DNA of 35,117 nt from CAYZRY01 sp964481005 (GTDB taxonomy: Bacteria > Bacillota_I > Bacilli_A > RF39 > UBA660), in contig CAYZRY010000012.1 of assembly GCA_964481005.1 (NCBI GenBank), positions 1 through 35,117 of the forward strand. Reading direction: 5' to 3'. Positions 7,627 to 14,573 of the stretch are shown piece after piece (the first letter of the stretch is position 1; each line of letters opens with the position of its first letter). Made by a program: the position numbers and the translations under genes. The notes below the pieces were generated by a model. The model ran no database searches and had not been told where the DNA came from. It worked only from the letters and a program-made list of their open reading frames with translations.

Positions 7627-8645
7627 CTTATTGTTCCTCTTCTTTTCATAAGTAGTTTATCACTGTTTAGTTCCTCTTCTTTGATGCCAAAACAAGCTAA
7701 TTTCTTTTTAGAATTGTTACTTTGAATATATTTGACTATTTCATCGTCATTAAAATTATCTTTAGCAATGGCCGTTAAATAAGCTAAACTGTATTTATAT
7801 AATTTGAAAGCATAGTGTTGCTCATCAATATCTAGTTTTAATCTTTTATTATTTTTAATATTTTGGATATGATCATAAGTCATTTTAAGAGCTATGATAG
7901 GTTTATCGAATTCTAAGTTTACAGCATCTACTTCATCCCTGGAAAAATGTTTAGCAATATATTCATTCATCTTTTTAGCATATATTATTGGTAAGACTTC
8001 GCCAGTAACATGGCCACAATAATTATCTTTGTTTCCTTGCCATTCTAAGTAGTGTCCCATTTCATGAGCTAGTATTTTGGCAGTAACAATCGTTTGATTC
8101 TTAGCCGATACAATATAAGGCTTAAAAGTAGCTAGATCTGGTAAAACTGTAAAACCATTACAATTTTGTTTAGTTAGATTTTCATCGTATATACCTATTT
8201 TATTTTCGAGGATCAATCTATCTAAAATAGGTTTTAAGAGAATCTCTTCTTTAGTAAAATCACTAAGTATTTCTAAGATCTCTTTTTGACTGTATCGTGG
8301 TAACTTACTTTCGTCGAAGTTGTCTAGTTCAGCGCGATACTGCCTGTCGTAAGTAATTATTTTATTGCTAATTAATAACTTACTATTAAATTTAAAGTTC
8401 TTGATTGTTTTTTTGTTTTCACGTTCAACTAATTTGTCGTACTTACGAAATCCTAGTCGATTGGCTATCAAACTATCAAAGCGATGCTTTAGTAGTCTCA
8501 ATTGTTTTTCATCATTACTGATAAATGAAGTTAGTTTAATCAGTTTTTCATAATCATCTAACAAGCTAAATATTTGACTACTGCTTCTGGTCTTGGATAT
8601 TTCGTTTTCAATATTTCTAATATCTTCTAAAACTGCATTAACCAT
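7623..8645 (-). CDS. Compact M3-like zinc peptidase paralogue D
   Basis: Second member of the array; 340 residues, intact. The N-terminal half is helical and poorly conserved. The shared block EILEILSDFTKEEILLKPIL is followed by KPYIVSAKNQ, then HEMGHYLE with His194 and His198, and a third-ligand candidate Glu216 (TGEVLPIIYAKKM). The C terminus KYSLAYLTAIAKDNFNDDE lines up with the other members and with the Tyr-rich end of M3 peptidases. There is no secretion signal. The start overlaps the stop of the previous gene by one base (TAATG), and its own stop overlaps the next start as ATGA, so translation of the array is coupled. Function unknown beyond a probable intracellular metallopeptidase. 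Confidence 0.77.
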   Translation of the reverse strand: MVNAVLEDIRNIENEISKTRSSSQIFSLLDDYEKLIKLTSFISNDEKQLRLLKHRFDSLIANRLGFRKYDKLVERENKKTIKNFKFNSKLLISNKIITYDRQYRAELDNFDESKLPRYSQKEILEILSDFTKEEILLKPILDRLILENKIGIYDENLTKQNCNGFTVLPDLATFKPYIVSAKNQTIVTAKILAHEMGHYLEWQGNKDNYCGHVTGEVLPIIYAKKMNEYIAKHFSRDEVDAVNLEFDKPIIALKMTYDHIQNIKNNKRLKLDIDEQHYAFKLYKYSLAYLTAIAKDNFNDDEIVKYIQSNNSKKKLACFGIKEEELNSDKLLMKRRGTIR

Positions 8646-9646
8646 TAGTACAACCCCCTAAATGGTGCAAAACCATATCTATTTTTAATATTCTTTTTTA
8701 TTACTTTTTCTTTTACAACAGTTTCTTCGCTTTCACCAAAGATAGCTAAATAGTCATCATTGGATGGAAGATTGCTATTTAAGTATTTATCTATCTCTTC
8801 GCTTGAAAAACTATCTCTACTGTCTCTAAGAGCTCTAGCTATTAGATAATCTGGTGTTCCAGTCATGTTGTCTTTGGACTGGTAGTTACGACTTAGTGTA
8901 TCGAGTGTTAAAATATCTAAAATCATCTGGGTACTCTTGATTGAAAGATTATTTACAAGCTTACCCTCTTTTATATAGTTAAAAAAGTTCTTCTCATTAA
9001 TGTGCGGATATATCTCATCAATCGAAAGATTTTCAGCCATATCGTATCTTCTAGTTTTAATTTCATGAATATGTGATAATTCATGAATGATAACAAGACT
9101 CTTGATAAAATAATTTAAATTATTAACTAAAATAAGTGGATCTAATTTATGAGACTTTGGTACATAATTAGCTCCAAAGTTATAGAAGTCTCTACTAGTT
9201 TTAGGTAGTTTGATAAGTAGATCATCATTTAAATTTTTATAAACATCTTTAAGTTCGGTAGCTTTATCATCAATATAACTCTTTATCAGTTCATTTAATT
9301 CTTCATCACTATGAAAAGTAAAATATAAGTCTTTAAATATTTTTTCGATATATTTATCACTAAAATTCTTCAATGACTGACTAACTGTTATATTATGTGT
9401 TCTTGTTTCTTCAGGTTTTTGACTTATAATATCACTAAATTTAATATTATTTTTTATCAAACAATTATTAAATAATTTAAGTTCATTAAGTAGTTCGGGA
9501 TTTTCTGAATAGTAATTATGAAACAGTCTTAGAATCATGTAGTAATCAAGAAAAAGACTCAATAGTTCTTCTTGCGAATTAGCACTACTAAGTTCTATTC
9601 TAATATTGGAAAAATAGTTTTTGAGCTTCTTAACTGACTTTTCCAT
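8645..9646 (-). CDS. Compact M3-like zinc peptidase paralogue E
   Basis: First gene of the array; 333 residues, intact and the most divergent member. The motif is HELSHIHE (His188, His192), with Ser in place of the Gly seen in the other four, and the third-ligand candidate is Glu211 (SIDEIYPHINEKNF). DPLILVNNLNYF before the motif and DYLIARALRDSRDSFSSEE after it match the family layout. It has no signal peptide or membrane segment. The ATG has AAGGGGA about seven bases upstream. Transcription starts at a promoter 20-50 bases upstream, so the array is its own operon and not part of the heat-shock operon. Confidence 0.75.
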   Translation of the reverse strand: MEKSVKKLKNYFSNIRIELSSANSQEELLSLFLDYYMILRLFHNYYSENPELLNELKLFNNCLIKNNIKFSDIISQKPEETRTHNITVSQSLKNFSDKYIEKIFKDLYFTFHSDEELNELIKSYIDDKATELKDVYKNLNDDLLIKLPKTSRDFYNFGANYVPKSHKLDPLILVNNLNYFIKSLVIIHELSHIHEIKTRRYDMAENLSIDEIYPHINEKNFFNYIKEGKLVNNLSIKSTQMILDILTLDTLSRNYQSKDNMTGTPDYLIARALRDSRDSFSSEEIDKYLNSNLPSNDDYLAIFGESEETVVKEKVIKKNIKNRYGFAPFRGLY

Positions 9647-9667
9647 ATAATCCCCTTATGGCTAGTT

Positions 9668-9696
9668 ATTATACCACAAAAGGCTTAAAATGTACA
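9668..9696 (-). promoter_or_regulatory. Promoter of the mini-M3 array
   Basis: Minus strand TGTACA (9691-9696), 17 bases, TATAAT (9668-9673), with an extended -10 TGG just before it. The -35 matches four of six bases. No CIRCE element is visible. Confidence 0.85.
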
Positions 9697-9697
9697 G

Positions 9698-9728
9698 AAA
9701 AAAAGGAATAAGCTTAGGGCTTAATTCC
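9698..9728 (-). terminator. Terminator after the small Asn/Gly-rich gene
   Basis: Minus strand hairpin GGAAT-AAGC against GCTT-ATTCC with one bulge, then seven T. The stop codon of the small gene is in the loop. The T run ends next to the -35 box of the following operon. Confidence 0.8.
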
Positions 9729-9950
9729 TCTTTTTTCATTAAGAATAATATTTTGACCTTTGGAGTTCATTATCTGTTTAGCACCTCCGTAGGTATTTGG
9801 TGGTGTTTGAGCGCTTGGAGAAGCAGCACTAGTTACTTTATTATTTGCTTGTGCTTTGTTAGCAATACCAGTAAACTGTCCACTTTTACCTAAGCCACCA
9901 GGCTTTGAATTAAAGTTATTTTTTCCAAAACTGTTAAAGTTATTAAACAT
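9714..9950 (-). CDS. Small Asn/Gly-rich protein of unknown function
   Basis: A 78-residue product that I do not recognise. It is low in complexity: an Asn/Phe/Gly-rich start (FNNFNSFGKNNFNS), then a Gly/Lys/Ala/Ser/Thr/Pro stretch, and a basic C terminus (LNEKRGIKP). There are no Cys residues, no membrane segment and no signal peptide. It is likely a real gene because AGGTGAT precedes the ATG, an extended -10 promoter lies about 17 bases upstream, and a terminator sits on its stop codon. It is thus a single-gene transcription unit between xseB and the mini-M3 array. The length and composition suggest a disordered protein. Confidence 0.7.
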   Translation of the reverse strand: MFNNFNSFGKNNFNSKPGGLGKSGQFTGIANKAQANNKVTSAASPSAQTPPNTYGGAKQIMNSKGQNIILNEKRGIKP

Positions 9951-9966
9951 ATTATCACCTAGATAT

Positions 9967-9975
9967 ATTATAACA
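9967..9975 (-). promoter_or_regulatory. Extended -10 promoter of the small Asn/Gly-rich gene
   Basis: Minus strand TGTTATAAT. The T of the TGn element is the last base of the preceding terminator T run. No good -35 is visible. Confidence 0.75.
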
Positions 9976-10001
9976 AAAAATAGAACTAGAACAGTTCTAT
10001 T
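9975..10001 (-). terminator. Terminator of the obgE-nusB-xseAB operon
   Basis: Minus strand AATAGAAC, seven-base loop, GTTCTATT, ending in a six-T run (complement of 9975-9980). Confidence 0.8.
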
Positions 10002-10034
10002 AAAGTTTAAAATTATTACTTTGACAATATTTGA

Positions 10035-10262
10035 CTACTCTTCTGGAGCAAAAGTCTCTAAACTACCGTCTTTAGCTAAGATTTTATTGACATTAGCTTC
10101 GGCTGCTTTTAGTTTTTCATCACAGTATTTAGCCAGCTTCATTGCTTCATTAAACTTACCGATGGCATCATCTAGCGAGACATTACCACTTTCTAAGTCT
10201 TTAACTATTTTTTCTAGTTCAACTAGACTTTCTTCGAATGTTTTTTCTTTTTCTTTACTCAT
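10035..10262 (-). CDS. xseB: Exodeoxyribonuclease VII small subunit
   Basis: Small subunit that assembles in several copies around XseA to form exonuclease VII, which degrades single-stranded DNA to short oligonucleotides. The 75-residue length is typical. It shows the family pattern FEESLVELEKIVKDLESGNVSLDDAIGKFNEAMKLA across residues 8-42 (two helices), then an acidic tail. AAGGAG lies six to seven bases before the ATG. It begins nine bases after xseA, and a terminator follows. Confidence 0.96.
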   Translation of the reverse strand: MSKEKEKTFEESLVELEKIVKDLESGNVSLDDAIGKFNEAMKLAKYCDEKLKAAEANVNKILAKDGSLETFAPEE

Positions 10263-10271
10263 AATTTCTCC

Positions 10272-11522
10272 TTATATTACCTGGCTATCGACTTTTCCAT
10301 CAGATAGTTCTATTTCTAATTTATCACCTTTTTTAAGTTCTTTGACTGAAGTTATAATTTTACTTTTTGATCTAGTAACTGAATAACCACGTTTGATAGT
10401 AGCTATCGGATTAACTACTTCTAGTCCAACTAAGAGATGACTATATTTATTTTTACTTGCTTCAAGCTGTTTGATAATCGCCGGACTAACTTTACTAGTA
10501 AGATTAATTAAATCTTTTTTACTGTTAAGTAAAATATTAGCCATCGGCAGTTTTAAGCGTTCGTAGAGACTATCAAAGTACTGTTCCTTGGCTAAGTACA
10601 AATTGTTAGGATTAGTCAAAATATAGCTGTTTTTGATGCTTGAGAGCTGTTTGTTATATAGATTTAAACTAGTCATGATATTTTTTGATAAACGCAGTGT
10701 TATCTGGCTTAAATATTTACTTACATCGTTCTTATCCGGAACCGCTAGTTCGGCTGCTCCAGTTGGGGTAGCTGCCCTTAGATCAGCAACATAATCACTG
10801 ATAGTAAAGTCTACTTCATGACCAACAGCAGAGATAATAGGCACTGGATGATCATAGATACTGCGCGCTACTACTTCTTCATTGAAGGGCCAGAGATCTT
10901 CGATAGATCCTCCCCCACGTCCTAGAATAATGACATCAAGCTCATAGTTTTTAGCCAGTTCTAGATTCTTGACGATATCATCTTTGGCAAATTCACCTTG
11001 GACTAAACAAGGAAACAAAATAGTTTCAGCAATTGGCCATCTTCTTTTAAGCGTCGATAGGATATCTTTGATAGCTGCTCCGGTTGGCGCAGTAATGATA
11101 CCAATTCGTTTAGGTATCTTTGGAATTTCTTTCTTGTGTGATGAAGCAAATAATCCTTCGGCTTCAAGTTTCTTCTTTAACTGTTCAAAAGCTAGATATA
11201 AATTACCAATTCCATCTTCGAGCATCTCTTCGACATATATTTGGTAAGAACCACTAGTTTCATAAACACTAACTCTACCCGTAATTAGTACTTTCATCCC
11301 ATCTTCAGGATTAAATTTCATCTTTGAAGCATTACCTGCAAACATGACAGCATTAATACGTGACTCTTCATCTTTAAGCGTAAAGTAATAATGACCACGA
11401 CTGTGTGCTTTAAAGTTAGATATCTCCCCTTTTAAATAGATACCAACTAAATTGCTATCATTATCAAACTTGTATTTTAAATACTTATTTAATTGTGATA
11501 CAGTAATGTAATTATTGTTCAC
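10272..11522 (-). CDS. xseA: Exodeoxyribonuclease VII large subunit
   Basis: Catalytic subunit of exonuclease VII. The N-terminal OB-fold (ITVSQLNKYLKYKF ... LKGEISNFKAHSRGHYYFTLKD) is followed by the nuclease domain with GIITAPTGAAIKDILSTLKRR, ILGRGGGSIEDLWPFNEE and ISAVGHEVDFTISDYVADLRAATPTGAAE, all complete. A coiled-coil region follows. I prefer the GTG at 11520-11522 (416 residues), preceded by GAGG five to six bases away; it gives the usual family N terminus. The ATG four codons upstream (11532-11534) has no ribosome binding site. With the GTG start it overlaps the nusB end by 11 bases. Confidence 0.97.
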   Translation of the reverse strand: MNNNYITVSQLNKYLKYKFDNDSNLVGIYLKGEISNFKAHSRGHYYFTLKDEESRINAVMFAGNASKMKFNPEDGMKVLITGRVSVYETSGSYQIYVEEMLEDGIGNLYLAFEQLKKKLEAEGLFASSHKKEIPKIPKRIGIITAPTGAAIKDILSTLKRRWPIAETILFPCLVQGEFAKDDIVKNLELAKNYELDVIILGRGGGSIEDLWPFNEEVVARSIYDHPVPIISAVGHEVDFTISDYVADLRAATPTGAAELAVPDKNDVSKYLSQITLRLSKNIMTSLNLYNKQLSSIKNSYILTNPNNLYLAKEQYFDSLYERLKLPMANILLNSKKDLINLTSKVSPAIIKQLEASKNKYSHLLVGLEVVNPIATIKRGYSVTRSKSKIITSVKELKKGDKLEIELSDGKVDSQVI

Positions 11523-11922
11523 TTTTAACCTCATTATGTAATATTTTATCTAAACTAGCATTGATCATTTTGATGACTTTTTCATCACTGTAACCTTTGG
11601 CTAGTTCAATTGCTTCGTTGATAGCGACAATCTTTGGAACTTCAGTATATAAAAGTTCATAGATAGCTACCGACAAAATAGCTCGGTCAACTAGACTTAG
11701 ACGATCGATAGTCCATTTCTCAAGATACTTATTAGCCATTTTGACTATATCTTTTTCATGGTCTATGACGCCAAGCACAAGTTCAGCCGAAAAAGAGTTA
11801 GTCTCTTCCCCAAACTCAGATAGTAAAGTATCCACGTGATATTCAAGTTCAATACTTCTTAGGACGTAGATTTGATATAAAATTTGTATGGCAATATGTC
11901 TAAGTTCGGTTCTAGTTTTCAT
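11512..11922 (-). CDS. nusB: Transcription antitermination factor NusB
   Basis: RNA-binding helical protein that forms antitermination complexes with NusE (S10) on rRNA operons. The 136-residue product begins KTRTELRHIAIQILYQIYVL, binds boxA RNA through its N-terminal Arg-rich helix in known members, and ends with EAIELAKGYSDEKVIKMINASLDKI, the most conserved NusB segment. The ATG at 11920-11922 has AAGGAG six bases upstream and begins ten bases past the obgE stop. A TTG further upstream at 11946 lies inside obgE and is not supported. The gene order nusB-xseA-xseB also occurs in other Firmicutes. Confidence 0.96.
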   Translation of the reverse strand: MKTRTELRHIAIQILYQIYVLRSIELEYHVDTLLSEFGEETNSFSAELVLGVIDHEKDIVKMANKYLEKWTIDRLSLVDRAILSVAIYELLYTEVPKIVAINEAIELAKGYSDEKVIKMINASLDKILHNEVKSEQ

Positions 11923-11932
11923 TCTCTTCTCC

Positions 11933-13201
11933 TTATTCGAATTCAAATGTATATTTGTCTATTCTAACGAGATCTCCCTCTTGAGCTCCCATTTTAACTA
12001 GTTCATCATCGATTCCCATTTTACGTAGACTACGAGAGAAACGCTCTAGGGCTTCTTCGGTGTTGAATTTAGTCATCTTATATAGTTTTTCAACGCGTTC
12101 ACCCTTAATGACAAAGACATCTCCATCTTTTTCAATAGTGAATGGTTTTTCTTCTTTAAATTTATATAGAACATGTGATAACTGTTCATCTTTTTCATAG
12201 AGTTCTGTAACGGGAATATCTTTGAGTAAGTCAGCTAGATGATCGACAACTTCTTGTAAGCCTTCACCTGTTGCTGCTGATACGGCAAAGATTTCTTTCT
12301 TGACAGTCTTTTTAAACTTCTCAAGGTTTTCTTTAGATCCTTCAATATCCATCTTATTAGCAATGATAATTTCTGGACGTTCTAATAGTGACGGATTGTA
12401 ACTACCTAGTTCTTTTCTAATTATATCATAGTCTGAAACTGGGTCTCTCCCTTCCGTACTAGCCATATCGATAACGTGGGCAATAACCCTTGTGCGCTCG
12501 ATGTGACGTAGAAAGCGATCTCCTAGTCCATCTCCTTGTGAAGCTCCTTCAATTAAACCCGGAAGGTCAGCAACAACATAACTGTAACCACTGCGACTCT
12601 TACATACTCCAAGATTAGGAGTAAGCGTCGTAAAGTGATAGGCAGCAATCTTTGGTTTAGCTTTCGATATCATTGAAATAATCGAACTCTTACCAACACT
12701 TGGCATACCGACTAATCCGACATCAGCCATCAGTTTAAGCTCTACTTTAAGCTCTTTTTCTTCACCTGGTTCTCCATTTTCAGCATAGTTAGGAGCAGGA
12801 TTACTATGTGTTTTAAAAGCAGTGTTACCACGGCCTCCTCGCCCACCATAAGCAATGACTACTTCCATATCTTTCTCATTTAAATCAGCAAGAATTTGAC
12901 CAGTAGCTAAATCACTGACAACAGTTCCTTGTGGTACTTTAATCACAACATTGCTAGCTTTAGCCCCATCCTGATTCTTACCACGACCATTTTCCCCCTT
13001 ATCAGCTTTAATGGTTTTCATATAACGTAAATCGATAAGCGTTCTAAGACCCTCATCTACTTTAAAGATGATATCTCCACCTTTACCACCATTACCACCG
13101 AAAGGACCTCCCATCGGTACAAATTTCTCACGCCTAAAAGCAAGACATCCGTCTCCACCTTTACCAGCTAATACATTGATTATTGTCTCATCGATAAACA
13201 T
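11933..13201 (-). CDS. obgE: Ribosome-associated GTPase Obg (CgtA)
   Basis: Essential GTPase for late 50S assembly and stress signalling. Three domains are visible. The Gly-rich Obg fold covers residues 1-158 (repeated GGxGG motifs). The G domain has G1 GMPSVGKS at 165-172, DLPG at 212-215, NKMD at 282-285 and SAATGEG. The C-terminal OCT domain starts near residue 345 and is typical of Gram-positive Obg. The ATG has GAGGT four to five bases upstream and its own -10. A terminator after rpmA separates it from the L21/L27 operon, a neighbour pair conserved across bacteria. Complete, 422 residues. Confidence 0.98.
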   Translation of the reverse strand: MFIDETIINVLAGKGGDGCLAFRREKFVPMGGPFGGNGGKGGDIIFKVDEGLRTLIDLRYMKTIKADKGENGRGKNQDGAKASNVVIKVPQGTVVSDLATGQILADLNEKDMEVVIAYGGRGGRGNTAFKTHSNPAPNYAENGEPGEEKELKVELKLMADVGLVGMPSVGKSSIISMISKAKPKIAAYHFTTLTPNLGVCKSRSGYSYVVADLPGLIEGASQGDGLGDRFLRHIERTRVIAHVIDMASTEGRDPVSDYDIIRKELGSYNPSLLERPEIIIANKMDIEGSKENLEKFKKTVKKEIFAVSAATGEGLQEVVDHLADLLKDIPVTELYEKDEQLSHVLYKFKEEKPFTIEKDGDVFVIKGERVEKLYKMTKFNTEEALERFSRSLRKMGIDDELVKMGAQEGDLVRIDKYTFEFE

Positions 13202-13217
13202 AATTACCTCTTTCTAT

Positions 13218-13223
13218 ATTATA
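13218..13223 (-). promoter_or_regulatory. -10 box upstream of obgE
   Basis: Minus strand TATAAT, 17 bases before the obgE ATG and just after the rpmA terminator. No clear -35 is seen. Confidence 0.6.
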
Positions 13224-13239
13224 AACAAAAAAGCTAAAT

Positions 13240-13263
13240 AAAAAAAGTACGAAAGTACTTTTT
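13240..13263 (-). terminator. Terminator of rplU-prp-rpmA
   Basis: Minus strand AAAAAGTAC, loop TTTC, GTACTTTTT with further T. The rpmA stop codon overlaps the first two bases of the hairpin. Confidence 0.9.
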
Positions 13264-13552
13264 AATTAGTGACTGGATAACAACTTACTTGTTTCTTATC
13301 TTTACCAAGTCTCTCATATTTAACTACTCCACTAACAGTAGTGTATAAAGTGTCATCTTTACCCTTACGAACATTTTGTCCAGGAAAAATCTTAGTTCCT
13401 CTTTGACGATAGATGATAGACCCTGCAGTAGCAGTTTGTCCATCGGCAAGCTTTGCCCCTAGTCTTCGTCCAGCCGAATCACGACCATTCGAAGTTGAAC
13501 CTTGTCCTTTATGAGTAGCAAATAACTGAATATTTAATTTTAATAACTTCAT
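13262..13552 (-). CDS. rpmA: 50S ribosomal protein L27, with cleavable leader
   Basis: L27 reaches toward the peptidyl-transferase centre of the large subunit. The 96-residue product has the Firmicutes-type N-terminal extension KLLKLNIQLF, which in known cases is cut after Phe so that mature L27 starts ATHKGQGS. The core follows (GRDSAGRRLGAKLADGQ, IYRQRGTKIFPGQNV). ATG 13550-13552 has AAGGAG seven bases upstream. The reading frame stays open for 30 codons before it, but that stretch is inside prp and lacks a site. It starts one base after the prp stop, the gene for the protease that removes the leader. Confidence 0.98.
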   Translation of the reverse strand: MKLLKLNIQLFATHKGQGSTSNGRDSAGRRLGAKLADGQTATAGSIIYRQRGTKIFPGQNVRKGKDDTLYTTVSGVVKYERLGKDKKQVSCYPVTN

Positions 13553-13553
13553 A

Positions 13554-13856
13554 TTATTTCTCCTTAATTTTAATATTATTAGGATATGACTCAACAAGTT
13601 CCATAAACATCTCAAGCATATTATCAAATATGTATGAAACATTATTATTTAGGATACTTATATCGAGCAATCCATCTTTCTCGACATAGCTAATAGCACT
13701 TTCATCTACTTTAATAGCTAAGTTAATTGAACTTATTGCTATACTAGAGACACTAGCACAAACTATATCTTTTCCTAGTTCATCATATTTAGCATGACCC
13801 TTGATAATTATTTTATCGAGATCATTATCTTTTCTAAATACTTCGATCTTAATCAT
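13554..13856 (-). CDS. prp: Ribosomal-processing cysteine protease Prp
   Basis: Cuts the N-terminal extension of L27, a required step in Firmicutes that carry the extension. The 100-residue protein contains the family signature GHAKYDELGKDIVCASVS. His21 and Cys33 are the catalytic pair expected from S. aureus Prp (His22, Cys34). It lies between rplU and rpmA with gaps of two and one bases, so enzyme and substrate are made together. The older family name is YsxB. Confidence 0.95.
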   Translation of the reverse strand: MIKIEVFRKDNDLDKIIIKGHAKYDELGKDIVCASVSSIAISSINLAIKVDESAISYVEKDGLLDISILNNNVSYIFDNMLEMFMELVESYPNNIKIKEK

Positions 13857-13858
13857 GA

Positions 13859-14161
13859 TTACGCCTTGATAGCTTTAATCGTAACTTGTGTATATGGTTG
13901 ACGATGTCCCTGTCTTTTGCGGGTACTTCTATCCTTAGGTTTGTAAGTAAAGATTTTAATTTTCTTTTGCTTACCTTCCTTAGTAATTTCACCAGTGACT
14001 GATGCTCCCTTTAAGTAAGGATTACCAACTTTGTCACCACAAGCTAAAACTTCATTAAAAACAATCTCATCACCGATATTAGCATCTAACTTTTCAACGT
14101 AGATGATATCACCTTCAGCAACATAGTATTGTTTTCCACCTGTTTTAATAACTGCTTTCAT
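13859..14161 (-). CDS. rplU: 50S ribosomal protein L21
   Basis: Large-subunit protein that binds 23S rRNA. The product has 100 residues starting MKAVIKTGGKQYYVAEGD and ends with the conserved YKPKDRSTRKRQGHRQPYTQVTIKAI. AAAGGAGG lies before the ATG. It is the first gene of rplU-prp-rpmA, with a strong promoter and a leader of about 88 bases that probably folds as the L21 leader. Confidence 0.98.
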   Translation of the reverse strand: MKAVIKTGGKQYYVAEGDIIYVEKLDANIGDEIVFNEVLACGDKVGNPYLKGASVTGEITKEGKQKKIKIFTYKPKDRSTRKRQGHRQPYTQVTIKAIKA

Positions 14162-14249
14162 AATTACCTCCTTTATATAATCTAGACTCGCTCTTAAGGT
14201 ACTTACGTTTTAAAACCTTTTTAATGCGGTTTGAACACGAGGTACAAAC
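14162..14249 (-). ncRNA. Probable ribosomal protein L21 leader
   Basis: Untranslated leader between the predicted rplU transcription start and the ATG. Two small hairpins can form: GTTTG with CAAAC, and AAACC with GGTTT. A CTCG early in the leader can pair with the CGAG of GAGCGAGTC near the end. L21 leaders are a known autoregulatory RNA class in low-GC Gram-positives. The assignment rests on position and partial features only. Confidence 0.5.
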
Positions 14250-14255
14250 ATAAAG

Positions 14256-14284
14256 ATATTATCATAGATAAGATATTTAGTCAA
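14256..14284 (-). promoter_or_regulatory. Promoter of rplU-prp-rpmA
   Basis: Minus strand TTGACT (14279-14284), 17 bases, TAATAT (14256-14261), with TGA before the -10. Confidence 0.88.
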
Positions 14285-14307
14285 GAAAATGAGTAGTAAA
14301 AACAAAG

Positions 14308-14330
14308 AAAAAAGTAGCAAACTACTTTTT
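14308..14330 (-). terminator. Terminator after yneF
   Basis: Minus strand AAAAAGTAG, loop TTTG, CTACTTTTT then more T. The yneF stop codon is the last triplet of the 5' arm. Confidence 0.9.
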
Positions 14331-14555
14331 CTTATTCTTCTTATTAGGTGCTGCAACTTTCATTGCTGACATCATCTGGTTAATTTGCTTTTGTGAAGCA
14401 GGTCTTCCCATCTGAGCCATCAAAGCTCTAATCATATCTTCATTGATTGGTGGGTTATCTTGAAAGTACTTAATCATGTACTTACGACTGACAAAAAAGC
14501 CGATAACTCCTCCTACTAAAACACCAAATAATACTTGTAAAATATCTATTAACAT
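14322..14555 (-). CDS. yneF: YneF-family small membrane protein (UPF0154)
   Basis: A 77-residue protein with one N-terminal membrane helix (about residues 3-22, DILQVLFGVLVGGVIGFFVS). The conserved cytosolic part follows: RKYMIKYFQDNPPINEDMIRALMAQMGRPASQKQINQMM. This matches the UPF0154/YneF family of Firmicutes, whose molecular role is not established. GGAGG precedes the ATG. In B. subtilis yneF also follows the transketolase gene, as here (18-base gap), and the two share the terminator. Confidence 0.92.
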   Translation of the reverse strand: MLIDILQVLFGVLVGGVIGFFVSRKYMIKYFQDNPPINEDMIRALMAQMGRPASQKQINQMMSAMKVAAPNKKNKKK

Positions 14556-14573
14556 ATATCCTCCGCTAAAAAA

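Noticed and set aside
4566..9646. HExxH array as ImmA/IrrE-type or toxin-antitoxin genes
   Set aside because: ImmA/IrrE proteins have HExxH near the N terminus and usually a helix-turn-helix partner gene. Here HExxH is past the middle (about residue 190), a third-ligand Glu follows at 17-18 residues, and no antitoxin-like or DNA-binding gene is adjacent.
4481..9700. Array as part of the HrcA regulon
   Set aside because: CIRCE arms occur only at the hrcA promoter. The array has its own promoter at 9668-9696, which lacks such arms, and lies upstream of the heat-shock operon, separated by a terminator and the hrcA promoter.
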